Shown piece after piece: positions 1-7,735 of a stretch of DNA of 64,000 nucleotides (the first letter of the stretch is position 1; the number at the start of each line of letters is the position of its first letter). Position numbers and translations under genes: made by a program. The DNA is from Nonomuraea thailandensis (GTDB lineage: Bacteria > Actinomycetota > Actinomycetes > Streptosporangiales > Streptosporangiaceae). The stretch covers positions 6,407,501 through 6,471,500 of the forward strand of contig NZ_JAMZEB010000002.1 in NCBI RefSeq assembly GCF_024172165.1. Reading direction: 5' to 3'. The notes beneath the pieces are model-generated. The model did no database searches. It was given only the letters and a program-made list of their open reading frames with translations, and was not told the origin of the DNA.

Positions 1-1343
1 AGCCAGTGCTGGACGAGGAACGTCGTGTGGAAGCCGACGAACAGCAGCCAGAAGTGCAGCTTGCCCAGCTTGTCGTCGAGCATCTTGCCGGTGAACTTGG
101 GCCACCAGAAGTAGAACCCGGCGAACATCGCGAACACCACGGTGCCGAAGACCACGTAGTGGAAGTGGGCGACGACGAAGTAGGTGTCGCTGATGTGGAA
201 GTCGAGCGGCGGCGAGGCCAGGATGACGCCCGTCAGGCCGCCCAGGAGGAAGGTGATGAGGAAGCCGACCGAGAACAGCATCGGCGACTCGAAGCTCAGG
301 TGGCCGCGCCACATCGTGCCGATCCAGTTGAAGAACTTCACACCGGTCGGTACGGCGATGAGGAACGTCATGAACGAGAAGAACGGCAGCAGCACCTGCC
401 CGGTCGGGAACATGTGGTGCGCCCAGACCGTGATGGACAGACCGGCGATCGAGATCGTCGCGCCCACGAGGCTGATGTAGCCGAAGATGGGCTTGCGGCT
501 GAAGACCGGGATGATCTCGGTCACGATGCCGAAGAACGGCAGCGCGATGATGTACACCTCGGGGTGTCCGAAGAACCAGAACAGGTGCTGCCAGAGCAGC
601 GCGCCGCCGTTCTCGGAGTCGAAGATGTGGGTGCCGAGCTTGCGGTCGGACTCCAGCGCCAGCAGCGCGGCGGCCAGCACGGGGAAGGCCATCAGCACGA
701 GCATGCTGGTCAGCAGCACGTTCCAGACGAACATCGGCATGCGGAACATGGTCATGCCGGGCGCGCGCATGCAGATGATCGTGGTGATGAAGTTGACCGC
801 GCCGAGAATCGTGCCCAGACCGGACAGGGCCAGACCCATGATCCACAGGTCGCCGCCGATGCCGGGCGAGTTGATCGCGTTGGACAGCGGCGTGTACGCG
901 AACCAGCCGAACGAGGCGGCGCCGCCCGGCGTGAAGAAGCCGGAGACGGCGATGATGCTGCCGAACAGGTAGAGCCAGTAGCTGACCATGTTCAGACGCG
1001 GGAAAGCCACGTCGGGGGCGCCGATCTGCAGCGGCATCAGCTCGTTGGCGAAGCCGGCGAACAGCGGCGTCGCGAACATCAGCAGCATGATCGTGCCGTG
1101 CATGGTGAACAGCTGGTTGAACTGCTCGTTGCTGGTGAACTGCAGCCCCGGCTGCGCCAGCTCGGCCCGCATGACGAGGGCCATCACGCCGCCGATGAGG
1201 AAGAAGGCGAACGACGTGATCAAGTACATGTGCCCGATGATCTTGTGATCAGTCGAGGACAGCCACTTGGCGATGATCTGACCCTTGGGGCTTCCCGTAG
1301 GCCGGACCGGCGCGGTCGTCAGGGGTTCGTGAATGGCGGTCAC
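1..1343 (-). CDS. ctaD: Cytochrome c oxidase subunit I, 3' part beyond window
   Basis: Heme-copper oxidase subunit I, the catalytic membrane subunit of the aa3 oxidase that reduces oxygen in the respiratory chain. Translation from the GTG at 1343 gives about 447 residues before the window edge. It contains STDHKIIGHMY near the N-terminus, TMHGTIM (a heme-a histidine), GHPEVYI (Cu-B histidine and its cross-linked tyrosine), AHH and AHFHYV (heme histidines), and many hydrophobic segments. The GTG overlaps the ctaC stop as GTGA, so the two are translationally coupled in one operon. The C-terminal part lies outside the window. The family assignment is secure. Confidence 0.97.
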   Translation of the reverse strand, partial: MTAIHEPLTTAPVRPTGSPKGQIIAKWLSSTDHKIIGHMYLITSFAFFLIGGVMALVMRAELAQPGLQFTSNEQFNQLFTMHGTIMLLMFATPLFAGFANELMPLQIGAPDVAFPRLNMVSYWLYLFGSIIAVSGFFTPGGAASFGWFAYTPLSNAINSPGIGGDLWIMGLALSGLGTILGAVNFITTIICMRAPGMTMFRMPMFVWNVLLTSMLVLMAFPVLAAALLALESDRKLGTHIFDSENGGALLWQHLFWFFGHPEVYIIALPFFGIVTEIIPVFSRKPIFGYISLVGATISIAGLSITVWAHHMFPTGQVLLPFFSFMTFLIAVPTGVKFFNWIGTMWRGHLSFESPMLFSVGFLITFLLGGLTGVILASPPLDFHISDTYFVVAHFHYVVFGTVVFAMFAGFYFWWPKFTGKMLDDKLGKLHFWLLFVGFHTTFLVQHW

Positions 1344-2170
1344 TGGGCACTCCCAGCCTGGTTGGTCGCGACGTACTGGTCGAACTCAGCCTGCGGAACG
1401 AGCTTCACGGAGAACAACATCCGGCTGTGGTCGACACCGCACAGCTCGGCACAGCGGCCGGCGTAGACACCAGGCTTGTTCAGCGTCGTGATCTGGAACT
1501 TCCGGCCCGGGTCGCCCTCGGGGATGCCGGGGATGACGTCCCGCTTGAACAGGAACTCCGGCACCCAGAAGGAGTGGATGACGTCGTCCGTCTGAAGATC
1601 GAACTCGATCTTCGTGTTCACCGGCAGAACGAGCTGCGGGCCCTGCTTGTAATCGCTCACCGGCACACCGGCGACGGGCTTGGTGCCCTTGCCGCTCACG
1701 GTGGTGGTGAAGCGCCAGCTCCACTGGAAGGCCTCGACCTTGACCTTGACCGGCGCGTCGCCGTCGACCTTGGCGAGCGCCTCGCTGTCGCGGGCGGTGA
1801 AGAAGAAGAACACCGACACCATCACCAGCGGGATCAAGGTGTAGAGCATCTCGATCGGCAGGTTGTAACGCACCTGCGGCGGAAGCTCGGCCTTGGCCCG
1901 GCGCTTGCGGTGGAAGATGCACGCCCAGATGATCAGACCGATGACGACGGCACCCGTGGCGAGTGCGGCGATCCAGGCCCCGTTCCACAGCGTCTGGACG
2001 ATCTCGCCCTGCTGGGTGACGTGGTCGGGAAGAAGGCCGCGAGACCAGTCGGCCTCGGGGACGTCATTAGCACACGCCGTAGCAGTGGCCAGCAGCAACG
2101 CCAAAGCGGCGGCGCGCGGCACCCTGCGCCGGGCCAACGAACGCCGCGTCGTACGGCGAGTCGGACTCAC
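1340..2170 (-). CDS. ctaC: Cytochrome c oxidase subunit II
   Basis: Subunit II carries the Cu-A centre that accepts electrons from cytochrome c. The 276-residue protein starts at the GTG at 2170; the open frame extends further upstream, but that part has no oxidase character. An Arg-rich N-terminus and hydrophobic segment end in ATATAC-AND, a possible lipobox although position -3 is Ala rather than Leu. Two transmembrane helices follow, then the cupredoxin domain with FWVPEF and the Cu-A loop GRCAELCGVDHSRM. It lies directly upstream of ctaD and is divergent from the cysteine desulfurase gene, with about 150 bp of shared promoter region. Confidence 0.95.
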   Translation of the reverse strand: MSPTRRTTRRSLARRRVPRAAALALLLATATACANDVPEADWSRGLLPDHVTQQGEIVQTLWNGAWIAALATGAVVIGLIIWACIFHRKRRAKAELPPQVRYNLPIEMLYTLIPLVMVSVFFFFTARDSEALAKVDGDAPVKVKVEAFQWSWRFTTTVSGKGTKPVAGVPVSDYKQGPQLVLPVNTKIEFDLQTDDVIHSFWVPEFLFKRDVIPGIPEGDPGRKFQITTLNKPGVYAGRCAELCGVDHSRMLFSVKLVPQAEFDQYVATNQAGSAQ

Positions 2171-2323
2171 GGATCGCCTACCCCACAGATGAAGCCCAAG
2201 AGTCTTTCCCTTGGGCGCTCGTATTGCTCTTTCTGCATCAAGCACAGACTGACAAGCAGACACATTAGCGTGCAGGGGCCTCGCCCTACCGCGCGACCCC
2301 TCGGTGGTGCCGCAAGTGGGACG

Positions 2324-3466
2324 ATGAGTCTCGTGGCTTACTTCGACGCGGCTTCGAGCGAACCGCTCCACCCTCAGGCGCGCGAGGCGCTGCTGACGGC
2401 GATCGACGCCGGCTGGGCCGACCCCGCGAGACTCTATGGCCAGGCCCGCCGCGCGCACCTGCTGCTGGAGCAGGCCCGCACGGAGGTGGCCGAGGTGTTC
2501 GGCGCGCGCCCCGACGAGGTTTCGTTCACCACGTCCGGCACGCAGGCCGTGCATCTCGGCGTCCTCGGCACCCTACACGGAAGGCGCAGGGCCGGGCGCC
2601 ATCTGGTGACGAGCGCGGTCGAGCATTCCAGCGTGCTGCACGCCGGTCAGGTGCACGAGCGCGAGGGCGGCACGGTCGAGACGGTGGGGGTGGCGCTGAG
2701 CGGGCGGGTGGATCCCGGCCGGTTCGCCGAGGCGGTCGCGCGGCCGGGCACGGCGCTGGCCTGCCTGCAGACGGCCAACCACGAGGTGGGCACGCTGCAG
2801 CCGGTGGCGGAGGCGGCGGATGCGTGCCGCGAGCACGGGGTGCCGCTGCTGGTGGACGCGGCGCAGACGGCCGGCCGGATGCCGCTGCCGCGGGGCTGGT
2901 CGGTGCTGGCGGCCAGCGCGCACAAGTGGGGCGGCCCCGCGGGGGTGGGCGTGCTGGTGGTGCGCAAGGGCACGCGGTTCCGCTCCTACCTGCCGGAGGA
3001 CGAGCGGGAGCGGCGGCGGGTGCCGGGCTTCGAGAACGTGCCGGCCGTCGTCGCCGCGGCGGCGGCCCTGCGCGCGACGGCCGCCGAGGCCGGGCACGAG
3101 CAGGCGAGACTTTCCGCGCTCGTCGACAGGATCAGGCAGACCGTCCCGGAGATCGTGCCGGACGTGGAGGTCATCGGCGACCCCGTTGACCGGGCGCCGC
3201 ACATCGTGACCTTTTCGTGCCTGTACGTTGACGGGGAGGCGCTGCTGACGGAGCTGGACAAGGCCGGATTCGCCGTATCGTCCGGAAGTTCGTGCACCGC
3301 TAGTACGCTTCGTCCATCGCACGTCCTCGAAGCGATGGGCGTGCTGACGCATGGGAATGTCCGGGTGTCGCTGCCCAGGGGCGCTGCCGCGGACGAGGTC
3401 GACAGGTTCCTCGCCGCGCTGCCAGAGCTGGTGCGCCGCATCCGCCAGGACGCGGGAGTCGCATGA
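2324..3466 (+). CDS. Cysteine desulfurase, class V aminotransferase fold
   Basis: PLP enzyme of the NifS/IscS family that removes sulfur from cysteine as a persulfide. The 380-residue protein shows TTSGTQAVHL, the PLP-binding lysine in SAHKWGGPAGVG, and a C-terminal active-site loop SSGSSCTAS with the cysteine that carries the persulfide. The ATG at 2324 is followed by AYFDAASSEPLHP, the usual N-terminus of the family; a GTG at 2333 is an alternative. Its stop overlaps the start of a TusA-like sulfur carrier as ATGA, which suggests direct sulfur relay, for example to tRNA thiolation or cofactors. The acceptor is not evident from the sequence. Confidence 0.92.
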   Translation: MSLVAYFDAASSEPLHPQAREALLTAIDAGWADPARLYGQARRAHLLLEQARTEVAEVFGARPDEVSFTTSGTQAVHLGVLGTLHGRRRAGRHLVTSAVEHSSVLHAGQVHEREGGTVETVGVALSGRVDPGRFAEAVARPGTALACLQTANHEVGTLQPVAEAADACREHGVPLLVDAAQTAGRMPLPRGWSVLAASAHKWGGPAGVGVLVVRKGTRFRSYLPEDERERRRVPGFENVPAVVAAAAALRATAAEAGHEQARLSALVDRIRQTVPEIVPDVEVIGDPVDRAPHIVTFSCLYVDGEALLTELDKAGFAVSSGSSCTASTLRPSHVLEAMGVLTHGNVRVSLPRGAAADEVDRFLAALPELVRRIRQDAGVA

Positions 3467-3708
3467 CCGAGGTGACACAGCCGGCTTTGACGATCGACGC
3501 GCTGGGCAAGAAGTGCCCGATCCCGATCATCATGCTGGCCGAACAGATCAACTACGTCCCGCTGAACGCCGTGGTGGCCGTGCTGGCCGACGATCCGGCC
3601 GCGTACACGGACGTGCCGGCGTGGTGCAGGCTGAAGTCGCACCGCCACGTCGGGTCGTACGAGCTGCCCGAGGGCGGCTGGGCGATCCACGTCATGCGCA
3701 ACTACTGA
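3463..3708 (+). CDS. TusA-family sulfurtransferase
   Basis: Small 81-residue sulfur carrier of the TusA/SirA family. The diagnostic motif is KKCPIPIIMLAEQI near residues 16-29; the Cys of C-P-x-P accepts persulfide sulfur. The rest has the usual alpha/beta-sandwich pattern, ending GGWAIHVMRNY. It overlaps the cysteine desulfurase gene by four bases (ATGA), so the two are probably made in fixed ratio. The role as sulfur relay partner is inferred from this pairing and from known family biochemistry. Confidence 0.9.
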   Translation: MTEVTQPALTIDALGKKCPIPIIMLAEQINYVPLNAVVAVLADDPAAYTDVPAWCRLKSHRHVGSYELPEGGWAIHVMRNY

Positions 3709-3794
3709 TTTCCGGCCGTCCCCAAATGCCTGATTCAGCTCCGCACGGTGGGTAGGGGCCTCCCGTACGAGTCCATCGACATGCAGGGGAAGCC

Positions 3795-4229
3795 ATGATC
3801 AGCGGACAACCGAACGAGACCGCCCGCGACGTCATGAGCGCGGGGGCGGAGTGCATCGGCGCGCACGAGACCCTCGACCGGGCGTCGCAGATGATGCGCA
3901 ACAACGACGTGGGGGCCCTGCCCGTGTGCGGTCCCGACGACCGCGTGACGGGCATCATCACCGACCGCGACATCGTCGTCAAATGTGTCGCGGCGGGTCA
4001 CGATCCGGCGCAGGTGACGGCGGGAGAGCTGGCCACCGGCCTGGTCTGGGTGCCGCCGGAGGCGACCGTGGAGGAAGCGCTGGCACGCATGGAGGAGCAC
4101 CAGATCAAGCGGCTGCCGGTGATGGACGGAGGCCGCATCGTCGGCATGATCAGCGAGGCCGACCTGGCCAGGCACCTGCCCGACGACCAGCTCGCCGAGT
4201 TCGTGCACCGGGTCTACGCGCTGCGCTGA
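3795..4229 (+). CDS. Tandem CBS-domain protein
   Basis: A 144-residue cytosolic protein made of two CBS domains and nothing else: TARDVMSAGAECIGAHETLDRAS...GIITDRDIVV (residues about 8-60) and GLVWVPPEATVEEALARM...GMISEADLARHL (about 75-130). Such stand-alone pairs usually bind adenine nucleotides or related ligands and regulate a partner, but no partner is indicated here. The start ATG has the upstream sequence AGGGGAAGCC. The gene converges on adoK, separated by a terminator-like hairpin. Confidence 0.9.
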   Translation: MISGQPNETARDVMSAGAECIGAHETLDRASQMMRNNDVGALPVCGPDDRVTGIITDRDIVVKCVAAGHDPAQVTAGELATGLVWVPPEATVEEALARMEEHQIKRLPVMDGGRIVGMISEADLARHLPDDQLAEFVHRVYALR

Positions 4230-4254
4230 CCGCATACGCGCTGCGCTGGCCGCA
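4215..4254 (+). repeat. 20-bp tandem duplication across a stop codon
   Basis: Two adjacent 20-bp copies differing at one base. The TGA stop of the CBS gene lies in the first copy; in the second copy the same place reads TGG. The duplication therefore created or displaced the gene's end. Probably replication slippage. Confidence 0.85.
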
Positions 4255-4257
4255 CAC

Positions 4258-4292
4258 GTGAAGGCCGTCCCGCGAGCCGGGGCGGCCTTCAC
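4258..4292. terminator. Bidirectional hairpin between CBS gene and adoK
   Basis: Inverted repeat with 14-bp arms (gtgaaggccgtccc / ggggcggccttcac), one wobble pair and a short loop. It lies between two convergent genes and could end both transcripts. There is no long T tract, as is common for actinobacterial terminators. Confidence 0.75.
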
Positions 4293-4305
4293 CGTTTCCC
4301 GGGGC

Positions 4306-5292
4306 TCAGGGGTGGTAGCAGCGGACGTGCTCGGCGATCTCGGCGGCGGCCTCGGCCCCGTACGCGGCGCCGAACCGCTCCAGGAAGACCTCCTGGCCCA
4401 GCTCGTACTCCTGCCCGCCCACGCGCTCCAGCACGTGCGTGGCGGTGAGGTTGCCGATCTGGCCGCACCGCTCCAGCGACAGGCCCCAGGCCAGCCCGGA
4501 CATGAAGCCGGCGCGGAAGGCGTCGCCGACACCCGTGGGGTCGGCCTTGCCGCGCTCGGGGGCGGGGGCGACCTGGATGGACGGCTCGCCCTCGCGGTCG
4601 ATGACGGCGCCCTTGGGGCCGAGCGTGGTGACACGGACGCCGACCCGGCCGAGGATCTCCTCGTCGGACCAGCCGGTCTTCTGCTCGATGAGCCCCTTCT
4701 CGTAGTCGTTGGAGAACAGGTAGGCGGCCCCGTCGACGAGCTGGCGGATCTGCTCGTCCGCCATGCGCGCGAGCTGCTGGGAGATGTCGGCGGCGAACGG
4801 GATGCCGCGCTGGCGGCACTCGTCGGTGTGACGCAGCATCGCGTCGGGGTCGTTGGGGCTGATCAGCACCAGGTCGAGCCCCTTCACCCGGTCCGCGACG
4901 GGCTGCAGCTCGATGAGCCGCGCCTCGGCCATGGCGCCGGTGTAGAACGAGGCGATCTGGTTGTGGTTCTCGTCGGTGGTGCACAGGAAGCGGGCGGTGT
5001 GCTGCGTCTCGGAGACGTGCACGGAGCCGCAGTCCACGCCGTGGCGCTCCAGCCAGGAGCGGTAGTCGGCGAAGTCGTTGCCGACGGCGCCCACCAGGAT
5101 CGGGTTGAGACCGAGGCAGGCCATTCCGAAGGCGATGTTCGCGGCGCAGCCACCGCGCCGGATCTGGAGATCATCGACCAGGAAGGAGAGTGACACCCTG
5201 TCGAGCTGCTCGGCGATGAGCTGGTCGCCGAAGCTGCCAGGGAACGTCATCAGGTGGTCTGTCGCGATTGAGCCGGTCACGGCAATGCGCAC
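4306..5292 (-). CDS. adoK: Adenosine kinase, PfkB/ribokinase family
   Basis: Phosphorylates adenosine to AMP in purine salvage. The 328-residue protein begins at the GTG at 5292 with RIAVTGSIATDHLMTFPG, which closely resembles Mycobacterium tuberculosis AdoK (Rv2202c) as I remember it. PfkB signatures are RRGGCAANIAFGMACLG (substrate site) and DPTGVGDAFRAGFMSG (anion hole and catalytic Asp). The location near ctaC and a HesB/ErpA-type gene matches the mycobacterial neighbourhood Rv2200c-Rv2204c. Another ribokinase-family specificity cannot be excluded from sequence alone. Confidence 0.9.
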   Translation of the reverse strand: MRIAVTGSIATDHLMTFPGSFGDQLIAEQLDRVSLSFLVDDLQIRRGGCAANIAFGMACLGLNPILVGAVGNDFADYRSWLERHGVDCGSVHVSETQHTARFLCTTDENHNQIASFYTGAMAEARLIELQPVADRVKGLDLVLISPNDPDAMLRHTDECRQRGIPFAADISQQLARMADEQIRQLVDGAAYLFSNDYEKGLIEQKTGWSDEEILGRVGVRVTTLGPKGAVIDREGEPSIQVAPAPERGKADPTGVGDAFRAGFMSGLAWGLSLERCGQIGNLTATHVLERVGGQEYELGQEVFLERFGAAYGAEAAAEIAEHVRCYHP

Positions 5293-5346
5293 GGGATTCT
5301 TCTTCCTCGTTGTCAGCAGGCCAATGGGCCCCACGAGAATACGCGA

Positions 5347-5378
5347 AGGTCCCGCACGCACAAAGGCGGGCGGGACCT
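5347..5378 (-). terminator. Hairpin downstream of the Fe-S insertion gene
   Basis: Arms aggtcccgc (5347-5355) and gcgggacct (5370-5378) pair perfectly around a 14-nt loop. It sits between the end of the ErpA-like gene and the start of adoK, both leftward, so it may end the first transcript or partly attenuate read-through. Confidence 0.6.
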
Positions 5379-5399
5379 CCCTCGAGCGCCGGTCGAGCG

Positions 5400-5753
5400 C
5401 TAGTTGAACGAGTCTCCACAAGCGCACGAGCCCGTGGCGTTGGGGTTGTCGATCGTGAAGCCCTGCTTCTCGATCGTGTCGACGAAGTCGATGGAGGCGC
5501 CCATCAGGTAGGGGGCGCTCATCCGGTCGGTGACCACGCTGACACCGCCGAAGTCCGACACGACGTCACCGTCCATCGAACGGTCGTCGAAGAAGAGCTG
5601 ATAGCGCAGGCCGGAGCAACCTCCCGGCTGCACGGCGACCCGCAGCTGCAGACCTTCCTCGCCCTGCTGCTCGAGCAGGCTCTTGACCTTGGCGGCGGCG
5701 GCCTCAGTCAGGATCAGGCCCTGTGCCGTGGTCTCGCTGCTCTCAACCGTCAT
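5400..5753 (-). CDS. erpA: Iron-sulfur cluster insertion protein, ErpA/HesB/IscA family
   Basis: A-type carrier that delivers Fe-S clusters to apo-proteins. The 117-residue protein has the family core ILTEAAAAKVKSLL, QPGGCSGLRYQL with the first ligand Cys, and the C-terminal GSCACGDSF with the C-x-C pair. The length fits the family and the ATG at 5753 is the natural start. It is divergent from nadA, whose product is itself an Fe-S enzyme. The gene symbol is chosen by similarity; the IscA or SufA sub-type would also fit. Confidence 0.9.
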   Translation of the reverse strand: MTVESSETTAQGLILTEAAAAKVKSLLEQQGEEGLQLRVAVQPGGCSGLRYQLFFDDRSMDGDVVSDFGGVSVVTDRMSAPYLMGASIDFVDTIEKQGFTIDNPNATGSCACGDSFN

Positions 5754-5884
5754 CTGCTGACTCCCTAACCCGGCTGTCTGTTTCTGACGTCCTACTAATG
5801 ACGCTACCAACACCTGGGCGATGCCACACATTCCCGGGGTGGGCTCCCCCGGAATAACCACGGGAAGCCGTGTGTCATCATGAG

Positions 5885-5903
5885 TATCGTCAAAACGACG
5901 ATA
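5885..5903. promoter_or_regulatory. Inverted-repeat operator just before nadA
   Basis: Perfect 7-bp arms TATCGTC and GACGATA separated by AAAAC, ending eight bases before the nadA start and touching its purine-rich RBS. The position would let a bound repressor block transcription or translation. An NAD-responsive regulator such as an NrtR-type protein is possible, but I cannot assign one. Confidence 0.5.
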
Positions 5904-5910
5904 AGGGGGT

Positions 5911-7068
5911 ATGGCCATGGCTGCCCAGACCGGACTGCCGCTCTACGTCCTCGGCCGGGACGCCGATCCGCACAGCGAGAAGGGGGTCGACTGCCCCGGC
6001 GAGCTGCCGCCCGCCTCCGACCCCGAGCTGGTGGAGCGTGCGCGCAAGGCGAAGGAGGCGCTCGGCGACCGCCTTTTCGTGCTCGGCCATCACTACCAGC
6101 GTGACGAGGTCATCCAGTTCGCCGACGTGACGGGTGACTCCTTCAAGCTCGCCCAGCAGGCCGCCGCGCGGCCCGGGGCCGAGTTCATCGTCTTCTGCGG
6201 CGTGCACTTCATGGCCGAGTCGGCCGACATCCTGACGACCGACGCCCAGAAGGTGGTCCTGCCCGACCTGGCGGCCGGCTGTTCGATGGCGGACATGGCC
6301 ACGTTCGACCAGGTGGAGGAGTGCTGGGAGGCCCTGGAGGACGCCGGGCTGGCCGATCAGGTGATCCCTGTCACGTACATGAACTCCAGCGCCGACATCA
6401 AGGCCTTCTGCGGCAGGAACGGCGGCGCGGTCTGCACCTCCTCCAACGCCCGCCGCGCCCTCGACTGGGCCTTCGAGCAGGGGCGGAAGGTGCTGTTCCT
6501 GCCCGACCAGCACCTGGGCCGCAACACGGCGGTGCTGGAGATGGGCATGTCGCTGGACGACTGCGTGGTGTGGAACCCCCACCGCCCCGACGGCGGGCTG
6601 AGCCGCGAGCAGCTGGAGCGCGCCAGGATGATCCTGTGGCGCGGGCACTGCTCGGTGCACGGCCGCTTCACGGCCGAGTCCGTGGACGACGTGCGCGAGC
6701 GCATCCCCGGCGTGAACGTGCTCGTGCACCCCGAGTGCCGCCACGAGGTCGTGCTCAAGGCCGACCACGTGGGCTCCACCGAGCACATCATCAAGACGCT
6801 GGAGGCGGCGCCGGCGGGATCGAGCTGGGCCATCGGCACGGAGCTGAACCTGGTCAAGCGGCTGGCCCAGACCTTCCCCGACAAGAACATCTCGTTCCTC
6901 GACCGCACGGTCTGCTACTGCTCGACCATGAACAGGATCGACCTGCCGCACCTGGTGTGGGCGCTGGAGTCGCTGGTGCTCGGCGACGTCGTCAACCAGA
7001 TCACGGTGGACGCGGACACCACCCACTGGGCCAAGGTGGCCCTCGACCGCATGCTCGCCCTGCCGTAG
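5911..7068 (+). CDS. nadA: Quinolinate synthase
   Basis: Condenses iminoaspartate with dihydroxyacetone phosphate to quinolinate in de novo NAD synthesis, using a [4Fe-4S] cluster. The 385-residue protein shows VLGHHYQRDEVIQFAD, FCGVHFMAESADIL (Cys 96), GHCSVHGRF (Cys 247), HPEC, and CYCSTMNRIDL (Cys 335/337), the conserved cysteines of the family. Two in-frame ATG codons, 5911 and 5917, are possible starts. nadB and nadC are not adjacent. The gene converges with the SIMPL-domain gene with only 3 bp between stops. Confidence 0.95.
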   Translation: MAMAAQTGLPLYVLGRDADPHSEKGVDCPGELPPASDPELVERARKAKEALGDRLFVLGHHYQRDEVIQFADVTGDSFKLAQQAAARPGAEFIVFCGVHFMAESADILTTDAQKVVLPDLAAGCSMADMATFDQVEECWEALEDAGLADQVIPVTYMNSSADIKAFCGRNGGAVCTSSNARRALDWAFEQGRKVLFLPDQHLGRNTAVLEMGMSLDDCVVWNPHRPDGGLSREQLERARMILWRGHCSVHGRFTAESVDDVRERIPGVNVLVHPECRHEVVLKADHVGSTEHIIKTLEAAPAGSSWAIGTELNLVKRLAQTFPDKNISFLDRTVCYCSTMNRIDLPHLVWALESLVLGDVVNQITVDADTTHWAKVALDRMLALP

Positions 7069-7071
7069 GCG

Positions 7072-7680
7072 TCAGGCGAAGTCGTAGCCGAGCGTCACGT
7101 GCACCGTGAGGCTCTGGCGGCCGGGGCTGATGGAGGCGTCGCTCTCGGCCGCCAGGGTCTGCGCGCCCATCCGCCGCATCGGCATCGGCGGCGCGTCCCT
7201 GAGCTCCGAGACCTCCACCACCCGCCCCAGCGGGCGGCCGGCCAGCTCGGCGTACTGGGCGGCCTTGGCCGCGGCCTGCCTGAACGCCCTGACCCTGGCC
7301 TCCGCCAGCGCGGCGGCCGGCTCGGCCACCTCGAAGGCCACGCCGTGCAGCCTGGCCTCCTCGCCCACCCCCACCACGGTGTCGATGACGTGGTCGCCCC
7401 TGCTCACGTCGCGCACCACGACCTCGAGCCCCTGCGCCGCCCGGTACGCCGACACCTTCGGGTAGGACTCGTACTCGGGGCCGAGGAACAGCTCCGCCGT
7501 GGACAGGTCCTCCGGCGCGACGCCCGCCTGCCTGAGCGCCTCCCCCAGCCGGGCCGCGGCGGCCCGCACGGCGGCGAACGCCTCCCCTGCCGAGGCCCTG
7601 CGGACCTCGACGCCCGCGTGCAGCCGCAGCATGTCGGGCGCGACCATGACGGAGCCCTCGCCGGTCACGGTGATGTCCAC
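7072..7680 (-). CDS. SIMPL (DUF541) domain protein
   Basis: A 202-residue protein covering one SIMPL/DUF541 domain: ITVTGEGSVMVAPDMLRLHAGVEVRRASAGEAF at the start, LSTAELFLGPEYE in the middle, and the C-terminal VTLGYDFA. Many relatives are exported or periplasmic, but this one has no signal peptide and is probably cytosolic. The biochemical function of the family is poorly known. It lies downstream of the protein kinase gene in the same direction with a 55-bp gap. Confidence 0.85.
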   Translation of the reverse strand: MDITVTGEGSVMVAPDMLRLHAGVEVRRASAGEAFAAVRAAAARLGEALRQAGVAPEDLSTAELFLGPEYESYPKVSAYRAAQGLEVVVRDVSRGDHVIDTVVGVGEEARLHGVAFEVAEPAAALAEARVRAFRQAAAKAAQYAELAGRPLGRVVEVSELRDAPPMPMRRMGAQTLAAESDASISPGRQSLTVHVTLGYDFA

Positions 7681-7735
7681 GAGCCCCAGCTCCCTCCGGG
7701 CGGGTCCAGCCTTGATCCTAGAACGGCGGGCGGAG

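Noticed and set aside
6..1466. Long rightward open frame of 486 codons at the left edge
   Set aside because: It is the complementary frame of ctaD and ctaC; its translation is a low-complexity Glu/Arg/His/Gly mixture, while the leftward frame gives a clear oxidase.
2171..2554. Upstream extension of the ctaC frame
   Set aside because: It runs through the promoter and into the antisense of the cysteine desulfurase gene; signal-peptide character begins only at the GTG at 2170.
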